From assembly GCA_016182965.1 (NCBI GenBank), contig JACPFM010000184.1, forward strand, positions 1 through 64,000: 64,000 nucleotides of DNA. The letters are read 5' to 3'. This document shows positions 15,501-24,135 of the stretch, piece by piece. The notes under the pieces are model-generated. The model saw nothing but the letters and a program-made list of their open reading frames with translations. It was not told the origin of the DNA and ran no database searches. Made by a program: the position numbers and the translations under genes. How positions within the stretch are numbered: the first letter of the stretch is position 1; the number at the start of each line of letters is the position of its first letter. Origin of the DNA: Deltaproteobacteria bacterium. Its GTDB lineage: Bacteria > Myxococcota_A > Polyangia > Polyangiales > JADJMO01.

Positions 15501-18498
15501 CGACTGGATCCTGGCGGTCGCCGACCAACCCGACGCCAAGGTCGCCCCCTCGTGGAGCAAGACCGATCTCAAGGTGGTGAAGCTCGAGGCCGACAAGACG
15601 GTCTACAAGCCGGGCGACAAGGCGAAGATCCTCGTCCACAACCCCTTCCCCACCACCAAGGACGTCCAGGCGCTGGTCACCGTCGAGCGCGGCGGAGTGC
15701 TCGACCGACAGCTCGTGTCGCTGAAGGGCTCGATGCCGGTCGTCGAGATCCCGGTGAAGAGCGAGTGGTTCCCCAACGCCTTCGTGTCGATCGACGTCGT
15801 GCGCGGCCGCATCAAGCCGCCGCCCGGCAAGGGCGTCGATCTCGGGGGCCCCGAGTTCCGCGTCGGCACCACCGAGCTGAAGGTCGATCCGGAGAGCCAC
15901 CGCCTCAAGCTGGCGATCACCCCGAGCAAGACCAAGCTCGCACCGGGCGAGGCGCTCGACGCCGACGTGGCGGTGACCGACGACGCCGGCAAGCCGACCA
16001 AGGCGAGCGTCACGTTCTACGCCGTCGACGAGGGCGTGCTGATGCTGACCGGGTACAAGACGCCCGATCCCCTGCCGCCGTTCGCCGAGCGCCAGAAGCT
16101 CGCGGTCTTCGGCTTCGACAGCCGCGAGCACCTCGCGCGCATCCTGCCGATGAAGGCAGGCGAGAAGGTGCCCATCCTCGGCTGGGAGTACCCCGAGCGC
16201 GACGGCTGGGAGAAGGGAAGCGAGTACGGCGACGGCGACATGGCCGAGGCTGGTCCGGGCGGCGCGCGCCCGCGCATGGACTTCCGCGCCACGGCGTTCT
16301 TCGAGGCCGGTCGCGTCACCGCCGACGACGGCCACGCGAAGTTCCACGTGAAGCTCCCCGACAACCTCACGAGCTACCGCCTGATGGCGGTCGCGGCGAC
16401 CGGCGACGATCGCTTCGGCTTCGGCGAGTCGAACATCACCGCGAGCAAGAAGCTCATGATCCGGCCGGCGCTGCCGCGCGCGCTCCGCGTTGGCGACGCG
16501 TTCGAGGCGTCGATGGTGCTCACGAGCAAGGATCTGCCGTCGACCGACGTCGAGGTGCGCATCGCGGCCAAGGGCCTCGTCGTCGACGGCCCGACCTCGT
16601 TCCACGCCCAGGTCGGTCCGGGGCAGCAGGTCCCGGTCCGCTTCAAGGTGCGCGCCACCTCGCCGGGCACGGCGACGCTCGACGTCGAGGCGAAGGGCGG
16701 CGGCACGGCCGATCGCGTCGTGCTGACCCGCACCGTGTCGCTTCCGACGTCGCTCCGCACCGTGGCCGCCTACGGCGAGACCTCGAGCGCCAGCGCCGTC
16801 GAGCTCGGCCCGCTCGACGGCATCCGCCCCGACGAGGGCGGGCTCAAGGTGAAGGTCGCGAGCTCCGCGATGGTCGGGCTCGACACGAGCTTCGATCGAC
16901 TGGTCGAGTACCCCTACGGCTGCACCGAGCAGATCGTCAGCCGCGTGCTGCCGCTGGTGTCGATGCGCGATCTGGCGAAGCAGGCCGGGGTGCGCATGCC
17001 GGCGAAGACCGACGCCATGATCGACGACGCCATCGCCAAGGTGGTCGCCCACCAGAGCGGCAACGGCGGCTTCGGGTTCTGGGAGAACGATCCGGCGGTG
17101 CCGTGGCTCTCGGCCTACGCGACGCTGGTGCTCGAAGAGGCGGGCAAGAAGGGCTACGCCGTGCCGAAGGAGTCGCGCGATCGCGCGATGTCGTACCTGC
17201 GCGGCCACCTGCCGAGCATGATCCCGGCGCCCGAGGGCGAGGATCAGCCCGCCCCGCCCGACGACGACTCCGCGGTCGAGGACGACGCGCACGGTCCGGT
17301 GGTCGAGCCGATGTCGCCGACCGACGAGCGCGGCGTGAAGTTCGCGATCGCATCGATGATCGTCGACGCGCTCGCCTCGTCGGGCGTGCCCGATCCGGGC
17401 GCGATGAACCGCCTGTACGACGCGCGCGCCAAGAAGCCGGTGTTCGCGCAGGCGTTCCTCCTGCACGCGATGGCCGCGGCGAAGATGCCGCAGCAGCAGC
17501 TCGCGGGCTTCGCCAAGGAGCTCGAGGGCCGCCTGAAGGTCGACGCGGGCAGCGCCGTCGCGATGCCCGAGGGACCGGTGTACGCGCCGATGCTCGATTC
17601 GAGCGCACGCACCACAGCGCTGGTGCTCCGCGCGCTGCTCGCCGTCGACGCGAAGCACCCGCTCGCCCCGCGGCTCGCGCGCGGTCTCTTGAACGCGCGC
17701 GTCGACGGGGCGTGGCGCTCGACGCAGGAGAACGTGTGGGCGCTGGTCGCGCTCGACGCCTATCGCAAGGCGCAAGAGAGCGCGCCGGCCGGGTTCGAGG
17801 CCCGCGCGTTCTTCGGCGACGACGAGATCGGCCGCGCGAAGCTGAGCGGGCTGCAGGAGGAGACCTTCGCGCTCCCGGCCGCCAAGCTGTCGGCCAAGAA
17901 GGGCCCGCTCACCGTCACGTTGGACGGCCCGGGCAAGCTGTTCTGGTCGGCGGAGCTCCGCTACGCGACGACCGTGCTGCCGACCAAGCCGCTCGATCGC
18001 GGGTTCTACATCGAGAAGCGGGTGCGCGGGCTGCTCCCGGGTGATCTCGGCAAGGCCCTCGAGTCGATGCCGAAGTCCTCGTCGAGCAAGGCCCGCATCG
18101 GGGAGCTCGTCCTGGTCGATCTGCTCTTCGAGACCGCCGAGGCGCGCGATCAGGTGGTCATCGACGATCCGCTCCCCGCCGGGCTCGAGCCCCTCGACGT
18201 GAAGCTCGAGACGGTCGCCAAGAGCCAGAACGTCGGCGATGGGCCGGCCCTGGCGCACGCGACCGCCACCAAGACGCACCCGACGTACGTCTATCCGAGC
18301 CTGCACCGCGAGCACCGCGACGATCGGGTGCTCACCTTCCTCGGCCGCGTCGAGCCGGGCCTGTACCACTTCCGCTACGTCGCCCGCGCGACCTCGGCCG
18401 GCACCTTCGTGGTGCCGCCGACGACGGTCGAGGCGATGTACACCCCGGAGGTGAGCGGGCGCACGGCCGCGACCTCGTTCACGGTGACGCGGGAGTGA
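12559..18498 (+). CDS. Bacterial alpha-2-macroglobulin, lipoprotein (YfhM-like)
   Basis: A 1979-residue protease-trapping protein of the periplasm. The signal ends in a lipobox (LFAILASC), so it is membrane-anchored. MG-type beta domains follow, including Ig-like repeats with macroglobulin strands (FTERGVYRPGETMKLAGIVR near 640; VTFYAVDEGVLMLTGYKTPD near 1155). A Gly/Arg-rich bait-like stretch lies near 1220-1245. The thioester motif GCTEQ is intact at about residue 1455, inside the helical thioester domain (GGFGFWENDPAVPWLSAYAT). Known members capture attacking proteases by covalent linkage after bait cleavage. AAGGGG precedes the ATG. The gene runs straight into pbpC, as in Enterobacteria, where the pair is thought to guard and repair the envelope after a breach. 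Confidence 0.95.
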   Translation: MRARAIRSTGLFAILASCIHGGGPPAIAPTAKLAPKVDDDAPRTAAAFAVVYSGPTGAVERRDDAIVTVLFNRAMRSLDDPEDANVPPAKITARDGRVIGGRFRWVGTRGLIFEPQGGSLPAASELEVSVPAGTKALDGSALPHEHKFAFDTSRPTVVSAPFAGRKDLTADGAMRLELDQNVDPAEAQKQLKLVARTRADAPPKTIAFTARRASKAAPAKALRIIELVPTEKLPLDAQVEVVIPKGFKAGEGPLGTLQEQKLTARTYGPLRLSDVQCPKQELGRCRANHEIAVLLSNSVPRKDFLAHLAVKGGDPAKLLVAKNASPTATAHTIVARPTPGKRYQVTIRKGLKDVFGQVLDKDITFAVDTEAPFVGGNKKVAAAASDDEPPEQSNVPAGPLPGVPHRPKLDFQAQIGLRGQVVEAASNDGIKSHKVPIGVVNVPTVGVWSGALDEAGVVRWLGGSHATGPDGADWAWSWFTPGVPENVRAVKTIDLDALLGKKKGAALLALSVPSQPAPFDSALVSVTDLAVSARMSKFGGLVWVTRLSTGAPVANASVRVVRLSPKKPALAEAFAGTTDASGLVTIPADKYDPTKAAEGALVMVKAGDDWTWARVEHGKAGLASWWDVDLTARPSYKALLFTERGVYRPGETMKLAGIVRRGSAKGLEPPAGKDLKLQVSDGEGNEVLVTRAKIDAFGTFAVDVPLGKTAKLGTGAITASIGAESSVAYSTFLLAAYKASAFKIGVEPAKPAYVHGDEATFGVSGEYLYGAAMSGATVHAEITRAPVSFVPPKAEGFVFGDETRGYVAAHVDRIDADLDAKGRFDAKVKLDLPGQYGPERVTIEAEVKDATHQTVAKSASALVHPAEFYLGLERAGSRFVSLPGASLEVRPKVAAFEPSGARRVGAKVTLELVQRKWTSSVAEQADGSSSTWSKPKDELVASCEVTTTAKTESCPLLVKEPGYYFIRGRARDARNLETRVADWILAVADQPDAKVAPSWSKTDLKVVKLEADKTVYKPGDKAKILVHNPFPTTKDVQALVTVERGGVLDRQLVSLKGSMPVVEIPVKSEWFPNAFVSIDVVRGRIKPPPGKGVDLGGPEFRVGTTELKVDPESHRLKLAITPSKTKLAPGEALDADVAVTDDAGKPTKASVTFYAVDEGVLMLTGYKTPDPLPPFAERQKLAVFGFDSREHLARILPMKAGEKVPILGWEYPERDGWEKGSEYGDGDMAEAGPGGARPRMDFRATAFFEAGRVTADDGHAKFHVKLPDNLTSYRLMAVAATGDDRFGFGESNITASKKLMIRPALPRALRVGDAFEASMVLTSKDLPSTDVEVRIAAKGLVVDGPTSFHAQVGPGQQVPVRFKVRATSPGTATLDVEAKGGGTADRVVLTRTVSLPTSLRTVAAYGETSSASAVELGPLDGIRPDEGGLKVKVASSAMVGLDTSFDRLVEYPYGCTEQIVSRVLPLVSMRDLAKQAGVRMPAKTDAMIDDAIAKVVAHQSGNGGFGFWENDPAVPWLSAYATLVLEEAGKKGYAVPKESRDRAMSYLRGHLPSMIPAPEGEDQPAPPDDDSAVEDDAHGPVVEPMSPTDERGVKFAIASMIVDALASSGVPDPGAMNRLYDARAKKPVFAQAFLLHAMAAAKMPQQQLAGFAKELEGRLKVDAGSAVAMPEGPVYAPMLDSSARTTALVLRALLAVDAKHPLAPRLARGLLNARVDGAWRSTQENVWALVALDAYRKAQESAPAGFEARAFFGDDEIGRAKLSGLQEETFALPAAKLSAKKGPLTVTLDGPGKLFWSAELRYATTVLPTKPLDRGFYIEKRVRGLLPGDLGKALESMPKSSSSKARIGELVLVDLLFETAEARDQVVIDDPLPAGLEPLDVKLETVAKSQNVGDGPALAHATATKTHPTYVYPSLHREHRDDRVLTFLGRVEPGLYHFRYVARATSAGTFVVPPTTVEAMYTPEVSGRTAATSFTVTRE

Positions 18499-18503
18499 GC
18501 GCG

Positions 18504-20969
18504 ATGTGGGCGCGGATCCGCGGACGCTTGCGGGTGATCGCGTTCGCGCTCGCGCTCTCCGTCGTGCTGCCGCCGCTCGGCCTCGCGATCGCCGCCGCGC
18601 TCACGCCGCTACCCGAGGAGCTGCGCTCGTCGACGCCCACCTCGTCGGTGAGGTTCGTCGATCGCGACGGCAACCTGCTGCGCGAGGCGCGCCTCGACGA
18701 CGGCGCCCGCGCGCGCTGGGTGCCCCTCGCCGAGGTCGGCGAGCTGCCGGTGGCGGCGCTGCTCGCGGCCGAGGATCGGCGCTTCCACGAGCACCACGGC
18801 GTCGATCCGATCGCCGTGGTGCGCGCGGCCCTCTCGAACGCGCGGCGCCTGCGCGTGGTGTCCGGCGCGTCGACGCTCACCATGCAGCTCGCGCGCACGC
18901 TCAGGCCGCGACCGAAGACGCTGTTCGGCAAGCTCTCGGAGATGGCGCTGGCGACGCGCATCGACGCGTCGCTCTCCAAGGAGCGCATCCTCGAGGAGTA
19001 CCTGAACCGCGTGTCGTTCGGGCCCAACCTCCGCGGCATCGGCGCGGCGAGCCACGCGTACTTCGGCAAGGCGCCGAAGGACCTCTCGCTCGCCGAGGCC
19101 GCCCTGCTCGCCGGCGTGGTGCGCGGTCCCGCCCTCTACGCGCCCGACCGCAACCCGGCGCGGGCCAAGGCGCGCCGCGCGTTCGTCCTCCGCCGGATGG
19201 CCGAAGACGGCGTCATCGACGAGGCGCGCCGCGCCACCGCCGACGGCGAGCCGATCGCGACGATCGGCCCGCACCCCGCGTTCGGCGCGCCGCACCTCGT
19301 GCAGGGGCTGCTCTCGGGCGGCGTGCGCGCGCTGCAGCCCGGCCTCGCGTGGCCGTCGAACCCGGCCCGTGTCGAGACGACGATCGACGCCTCCCTGCAG
19401 CGCGAGAGCGAGGCGGCCGTGCGCGTGATCGTCGAGCGGCTGCGCGGCCGCGGCGTCTCCGCCGCGAGCGTCATCGTGATCGACAACGCGACCGGCGACG
19501 TGCTCGCGTGGGTCGGCTCGCCCGACGTGTTCGACCGCGAGCACCTCGGCGCCAACGACGGCGTCGTCGCCCTGCGCCAGCCCGGCTCGACGCTCAAGCC
19601 GTTCCTCTACGCGCTGGCGATGGAGACCAAGGGCTTCACGCCCGCGACGGTGCTGCCGGATCTCGAGCTGCAGGTCCAAACCGACGCCGGCGTGTGGATC
19701 CCCCGCAACTACGACGGGAAGTTCCGCGGCCCGGTGCGGCTGCGCGAGGCGCTCGGCAACTCGCTGAACGTGCCCGCGGTGTGGACGGCGCAGCAGGTCG
19801 GCGTCGCCGCGTTCCTCGAGCGGCTGCGAGCGCTCGGGCTCGACACGCTCGGCAAGAGCGCCTCGTTCTACGGACCGGCGCTCGCCCTCGGCGACGGCGA
19901 GGTGAAGCTCGTCGCGCTCGCCAACGCGTACGCGACCCTCGCGCGCGGAGGCCTCGCGAAGCCGCTCCGCGTCGTGCGCGCAGTGTCGTCCGCCGACGGC
20001 GCGCGGACGACCTTCGAGCCGGGCGCCGAGACGCGCGTGTTGCCCGCGCGACCGGTCACCGAGATCACCGACGTCTTGCGCGATCGCCGCGCGCGCCTCG
20101 CGTCGTTCGGCGATTACAGCGCGCTCGACTTCCCATACGACGTCGCGGCCAAGACCGGCACCTCGAAGAGCTTCCGCGACAACTGGACCGTCGGGTTCTC
20201 CTCGGCGGTGACGGTCGGCGTGTGGGTCGGCAACTTCGACGGCTCGCCGATGCAGGACGTGAGCGGCGTCACCGGCGCGGGACCGATCTTCCACGCGGTG
20301 ATGGAGGCGGCGATGCGCACGCGCACGCCCGGCGCGCTGGTCGGCGATCGCCCCGGCGAGCACCGCGTCGCCCTCTGCGCGCTCTCCGGCGCCCGCGCCT
20401 CGCACGCGTGTCCGCACCAGATCCACGAGTGGGTGCCGCTCGGCGTCGTCTCCCCGGGAGGCGCGACGGCGGAGGCCGAGCTGCCGTCGTGCGAGTGGCA
20501 CGTCCCGGTGCGCATCGACGTCCGCAACGGGCTGCGCGCCGGCCCCGCGTGCCTCGCGGCCGACACCGAGACGCGCGTCTACGAGAGCCTGCCGCCCGAG
20601 TACGACGCGTGGGCGGCGACCGAGAAGCGCCCGAACATCCCGGAGAGCTCGCCGTTCTGCCCGGCGGCCGACGTGCCGCACGCGAGCGGTCCCTCCGCGA
20701 GCGCCACGCTGGACATCCGCAAGCCGCTCGACGGGCTGAAGCTGGTGCTCGATCCCGATCGTCCGCGCGAGGCGCAGAGCTACGACGTCGAAGTCGTCGC
20801 GCCCGCCTCGGTCAAGAAGGTCACGCTCCGCGTCGACGGCGAGCGGTTCGCGACGCTCGGCCGACCGTTCGTCTTCGAGTGGCCGCTCGCCTTGGGCAAG
20901 CACACGTTCGTCGCGCAGGCCGACGGCGTCCCCGACAGCGCCGCGGTGAGCGTGACCGTACGCGAGTAG
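18504..20969 (+). CDS. pbpC: Penicillin-binding protein 1C (bifunctional glycosyltransferase/transpeptidase)
   Basis: About 821 residues: an N-terminal membrane helix, a GT51 transglycosylase domain (catalytic Glu in AEDRRFHEHHG near 90; GASTLTMQLAR; KERILEEYLNRVSFG), a transpeptidase domain with SxxK in GSTLKPF (about 360), SLN in GNSLNVP and KTGTS (about 549), and a C-terminal BiPBP-type beta domain (about 735-821). These polymerise and cross-link peptidoglycan; PBP1C often lacks strong beta-lactam-sensitive cross-linking in known cases, though all motifs are present here. ATG at 18504 has GGGAG at good spacing; GTG at 18495 overlaps the stop of the macroglobulin gene. Co-transcription with that gene is clear. 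Confidence 0.95.
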   Translation: MWARIRGRLRVIAFALALSVVLPPLGLAIAAALTPLPEELRSSTPTSSVRFVDRDGNLLREARLDDGARARWVPLAEVGELPVAALLAAEDRRFHEHHGVDPIAVVRAALSNARRLRVVSGASTLTMQLARTLRPRPKTLFGKLSEMALATRIDASLSKERILEEYLNRVSFGPNLRGIGAASHAYFGKAPKDLSLAEAALLAGVVRGPALYAPDRNPARAKARRAFVLRRMAEDGVIDEARRATADGEPIATIGPHPAFGAPHLVQGLLSGGVRALQPGLAWPSNPARVETTIDASLQRESEAAVRVIVERLRGRGVSAASVIVIDNATGDVLAWVGSPDVFDREHLGANDGVVALRQPGSTLKPFLYALAMETKGFTPATVLPDLELQVQTDAGVWIPRNYDGKFRGPVRLREALGNSLNVPAVWTAQQVGVAAFLERLRALGLDTLGKSASFYGPALALGDGEVKLVALANAYATLARGGLAKPLRVVRAVSSADGARTTFEPGAETRVLPARPVTEITDVLRDRRARLASFGDYSALDFPYDVAAKTGTSKSFRDNWTVGFSSAVTVGVWVGNFDGSPMQDVSGVTGAGPIFHAVMEAAMRTRTPGALVGDRPGEHRVALCALSGARASHACPHQIHEWVPLGVVSPGGATAEAELPSCEWHVPVRIDVRNGLRAGPACLAADTETRVYESLPPEYDAWAATEKRPNIPESSPFCPAADVPHASGPSASATLDIRKPLDGLKLVLDPDRPREAQSYDVEVVAPASVKKVTLRVDGERFATLGRPFVFEWPLALGKHTFVAQADGVPDSAAVSVTVRE

Positions 20970-21017
20970 CCCGCCGCGTCCATTGACGCGCTGATCGTCC
21001 GGCGCGGACATGTGCGC

Positions 21018-21878
21018 ATGGACCCTGCGATGCAGCCGATCAACGGCATCTCCCTCGAGCGCTACGCGGACCTCGGCGCCGCTGTCGCCGACTTCCTCGA
21101 CGACACGCAGAAGGTCAACGAGACCGTCCAGCGCGAGGGAGTGGCGCTCCACGATTGGGAGGCCGCCAAGGCCGGGTGGACGGCCCGGATGCAGGACATG
21201 TCGCTCATGGGCCGCGTCGCCATGGCGTACATGCCGCTCTACCAGGCCGCGCTGGCGAAGCGGAAGGGCGGCCAGGCGACGGCCAGCTACGAGGACTTCG
21301 TCGCGGTCAGCGCCGCGATCAAGGTGTGGGGCTTCGAGATCGCGCTCAAGGCGTGCAACGTCAGCCAGTCCGACTGGACGGAGGTCGCCGCCCACTGGAA
21401 CAACACCATGGCGCGCGAGATGGGTCGCTACGCCGGCCACCACAACTACGTCGCGCAGGAGGAGGGGCGGCTGCGCGCCGGCGCCCAGCCGCGACAGCCG
21501 CAGATCCAGCGCGTGCAGGGCCAGGTGCCGGCCACGCCGGCGGCCGGCGCGAACCCGTACGCCGCGGCGATGGGCGCCGATCCGAACCTGGTCCCGGCCA
21601 ACGCGTCGCCGCTGCAGGCGGCGATGATGAACCCGGCGTATCAGCAGGCGCAGGCGAACGCCGCGCAGATCAACCAGAACCCCATGGGCTTCGGCCTCGG
21701 CCAGGCCGTGAATTTCATGACCGGCGGGATCGTCCCCGGCTCGAACGTCCTCGTCACCTGGTCGAACGGGCAGCAGTACCCCGGCCGCGTCATGCAGACG
21801 GGTCCTCAGCAGATGCAGATCGAGTTCCAGGGCGGTCGGCAGGAGTGGGTGCCCGTCAGCGCGGTGCGCAAGGCATGA
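21018..21878 (+). CDS. Helical protein with C-terminal Tudor-like domain (DUF6620-like)
   Basis: A 286-residue cytoplasmic-looking protein. Residues about 1-150 are helical (PINGISLERYADLGAAVADF, EGVALHDWEAAKAGWTARMQ) and resemble a domain I recall as DUF6620, which is a low-certainty name. A Gln/Pro/Ala-rich linker (about 155-225) follows, then a small beta domain with Tudor/agenet features (GSNVLVTWSNGQQYPGRVMQ...QEWVPVSAVRKA), common at the end of myxobacterial proteins. Its stop overlaps the ATG of the next gene (ATGA), so the two are translationally coupled. Function unknown. Confidence 0.7.
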   Translation: MDPAMQPINGISLERYADLGAAVADFLDDTQKVNETVQREGVALHDWEAAKAGWTARMQDMSLMGRVAMAYMPLYQAALAKRKGGQATASYEDFVAVSAAIKVWGFEIALKACNVSQSDWTEVAAHWNNTMAREMGRYAGHHNYVAQEEGRLRAGAQPRQPQIQRVQGQVPATPAAGANPYAAAMGADPNLVPANASPLQAAMMNPAYQQAQANAAQINQNPMGFGLGQAVNFMTGGIVPGSNVLVTWSNGQQYPGRVMQTGPQQMQIEFQGGRQEWVPVSAVRKA

Positions 21879-22246
21879 CGCCCGAGCTCCATCGCTGCCC
21901 GACGTGCGGCGCGTCGCTCTCGCTCGAGCAGCTGCGAGGCACCAACTGCCCGTTCTGCCACACGGTGTTCCCGCACCACGCGCGCGCGGTGGAGCACGCC
22001 GCGCTGGTCAACCAGGTGATGGCGCAGCAGTACCAGCAGGCCGGCTACGGCGGGCCCCCGCCGCAGATCCAGGCGCAGTACGGGGCGCCGCCGCCGCAGC
22101 CCTACAACCCGTACGGCAACGTGGGCAACCAGATCGAGCAGTCGCTCGCGCGCTCGGCGAAGATCACCGCCTTCGTCCTCATCGCGATCGTCGGGATGAT
22201 GGTGCTGCTCGGCGCCGTCATCGCCATCGTGTTCATGACGCAGTGA
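21875..22246 (+). CDS. Small zinc-ribbon membrane protein
   Basis: A 123-residue protein with an N-terminal zinc ribbon (CPTC at about 8-11 and CPFC at about 26-29), a Gln/Pro/Tyr/Gly-rich middle, and one C-terminal transmembrane helix (ITAFVLIAIVGMMVLLGAVIAIVFM). It lacks a signal peptide, so the ribbon should face the cytoplasm with the protein tail-anchored. It overlaps the upstream gene by ATGA. The start is fixed by that overlap and by the ribbon beginning at once. Confidence 0.75.
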   Translation: MTPELHRCPTCGASLSLEQLRGTNCPFCHTVFPHHARAVEHAALVNQVMAQQYQQAGYGGPPPQIQAQYGAPPPQPYNPYGNVGNQIEQSLARSAKITAFVLIAIVGMMVLLGAVIAIVFMTQ

Positions 22247-22444
22247 CGCACGACGGAGCAAGCGCTCTCCGGAACGCGCCGCGGGCGGGCACGACCCATG
22301 AATGGTCCGAGTGGATGCGGGCACGGAAGCACGACGATGAGCCTCCACGAGTCGACATTGCCTCGCCGCGCCTCCGGGTGTCCAAGGCGGTCGTGGCTCG
22401 GTCGAGCGAATGAACCAGCCGCCTTCCGCGTCCAAGGAGTAGCC

Positions 22445-22852
22445 ATGATTCGCCGCCTCGCCGTCGCAGTCGTCCCGATCCTCCTCGTCCTCGCGAGCGC
22501 GGGCGGCTGCCGCCGCGAACGCACCGCCCAGGCGCCCCCTCCGGCGCCGGCCCCGCCTCCGCCTCCGCCGCCGCCCTGCGACGTCCTCGGCAAGTGGCAG
22601 GCGACGCCCCCGCTCCCGCTCGGTCCGCACCAGATCGACATCGCGCCCACCGAGCGCCCGGGCGTGTACCTGGTTCGCGCCTTCAACGGCACGAACCTCG
22701 GCGTCGCGACGGTCAAGAACACCACCGGCGCGCCCGTCGACACCCACGTGACCGATCCCATCTACCGCTGCGCCGTCGGGCCGGACTGCAACACGCTGAC
22801 CTGCGCCTTCACCGGCGGCGTCGCCCCGGCCACGTTCAAGCGCCTCCCCTAG
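22445..22852 (+). CDS. Small proline-rich lipoprotein
   Basis: A 135-residue protein with AAGGAG upstream of the ATG, a signal peptide and lipobox (LLVLASAGGC, residues about 11-20), a Pro-rich linker and a compact domain with three further Cys (CDVLGKWQ, YRCAVGPDCNTLTC) that probably form disulfides. The pattern 'GKWQATPPLPLGPHQIDIAP...' looks like a small lipocalin- or beta-sandwich-type domain but is not recognised. Its stop codon lies at the very start of the palindromic element at 22851. Confidence 0.7.
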   Translation: MIRRLAVAVVPILLVLASAGGCRRERTAQAPPPAPAPPPPPPPPCDVLGKWQATPPLPLGPHQIDIAPTERPGVYLVRAFNGTNLGVATVKNTTGAPVDTHVTDPIYRCAVGPDCNTLTCAFTGGVAPATFKRLP

Positions 22853-23028
22853 AGCACCGAACGGTTTGAATCCTGCTGCAACCCGCGATCTTGCGCGATC
22901 TTCGCGTCGTACTCCCTCCGGTCTCCTCGACGTACTGCCAGTACGCCTGCGTCGCCCTCCGGTCCGTGCGACGCGAATCTCACGCAACCTCGCGTGTTTC
23001 GCGACGGATTCAAACCGTCCGGTTCTCT
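22851..23028. mobile_element. 178-bp palindromic MITE-like element
   Basis: The ends are 23-base inverted repeats (22851-22873 and 23006-23028) matching at 21 of 23 positions: the right copy begins ggattcaaaccgtccggtt. The interior is also roughly self-complementary, with cgcga...ttcgcgtcg on both arms, and closes at the exact centre with cgtact-gcc-agtacg (22931-22945). The whole unit could fold as one long hairpin. It encodes no transposase. The left end overlaps the stop codon of the lipoprotein, so it may also serve as its terminator. Size, symmetry and absence of genes fit a miniature inverted-repeat or REP-type dispersed element. Confidence 0.6.
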
Positions 23029-23142
23029 AGCAGCACGCCTCTTCCGTACGTCCGGCCGCGACAACGTGTCGCATGGTCGGTGAGCGACGAGACGACCAAT
23101 GTCCTGCACCGCGCGTCACGCGCCGTCGCAGGAGAACCGTGC

Positions 23143-24135
23143 ATGGATTGGTCGTATCGGCTCGCTCTTCCCGTCATCGTCATCAGCACCCTGGTCGCCT
23201 GCGGCGGCTCCGATCCCGAGGCGACGTCGGTCGACGCCGCGGTCACCGCGCCCGACGGCGCGACGACCGAAGTCGGCGAAGACGCCGCCCCCGACGCTCC
23301 TCTCGAGGCGGGGGGCGAGACGGGCGCCGAGACCGGCGGCGCGTACGACGTCGCCTACGTGGCGGTCGGCTCCGGGCTGACGGTCGGCAAGAGCCGCTAC
23401 CAGCTGCGGGTGTCGCGCGGCGGCGCGCCTGCCACCGGCCTCGCCGGCCGGATCTCCATCGTGCCGCTGATGACGATGGCGAAGATGTCGCACGGCAACC
23501 CGGTGCCGCCCGACGCGGTGAAGGAGAGCGGGACCCCCGGCACCTATGACGTGACGGGGTTCTTCACCATGGCGTCGGTCGACGAGAGCGGCGGCTCGCT
23601 CGGTCAGTGGACGCTGAAGGTCGCCGTCGACGAGCAGGCGCCGGCGCCGCTCGACGTGATGGTCGCGCGCGCGACCGGGTCCGAGACCACGCACGGCATC
23701 CTCAAGAACGCCGCCGACACGTTCAACGCCATGGGCACGCCGAAGATGCGCAGCTGGGTGCTCTTCCGCGACACGCTCGAGGCGAAGGCGGGCGCGCACG
23801 AGCTGCGGCTCTTCCTCGCCACGGTGCAGGAGGGGATGCTCGTCTGGCCGCCGGTCACCACCGGCCTGAAGCTCGTCGACGGCGCCGGCAAGGTGCAGCT
23901 CACCGTCGAGACCCTCGCGGTCTCCGCCTCGGCCGACGGCACGACGTGGACGCCGATGACCTGCGACGCGAACGCGCGCTGCACGGCGACGATCGCCGGC
24001 GTCGCGTCGACCGGCAAGATCCGGGTGAAGCTGCAGGTGAACGGCAAGGACTACACGACCGACGGCGCCGCGCCGAACGGCTCGACCGATCCGACGAAGA
24101 ACAACGGCTGGTTCACGTTCACGGTGACGCCATGA
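23143..24135 (+). CDS. FixH/YtkA-like lipoprotein, long form
   Basis: A 330-residue lipoprotein (lipobox STLVAC) with the Asp/Ala/Glu linker typical of myxobacterial surface lipoproteins. A first domain (about 70-180) shows the FixH/YtkA-like pattern, a beta sandwich with a Met/His motif (LMTMAKMSHGNPVPPDAV) and GTYDVTGFFTM...GQWTLKVAV. A second beta domain of similar size follows (RLFLATVQEGMLVWPPVTTG...GKIRVKLQVN). FixH-type domains are linked in known systems to cytochrome oxidase biogenesis or copper handling. First gene of the operon; AGGAG precedes the ATG. The next gene overlaps by ATGA. Metal binding by the Met/His segment is an inference. Confidence 0.7.
   Translation: MDWSYRLALPVIVISTLVACGGSDPEATSVDAAVTAPDGATTEVGEDAAPDAPLEAGGETGAETGGAYDVAYVAVGSGLTVGKSRYQLRVSRGGAPATGLAGRISIVPLMTMAKMSHGNPVPPDAVKESGTPGTYDVTGFFTMASVDESGGSLGQWTLKVAVDEQAPAPLDVMVARATGSETTHGILKNAADTFNAMGTPKMRSWVLFRDTLEAKAGAHELRLFLATVQEGMLVWPPVTTGLKLVDGAGKVQLTVETLAVSASADGTTWTPMTCDANARCTATIAGVASTGKIRVKLQVNGKDYTTDGAAPNGSTDPTKNNGWFTFTVTP

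Noticed and set aside
12358..18369. A 2003-codon open frame on the minus strand opposite the alpha-2-macroglobulin gene.
   Set aside because: It is Arg/His/Ala/Leu-rich with no domain, lies exactly antisense to a clear gene, and is explained by the lack of stop codons in GC-rich DNA.
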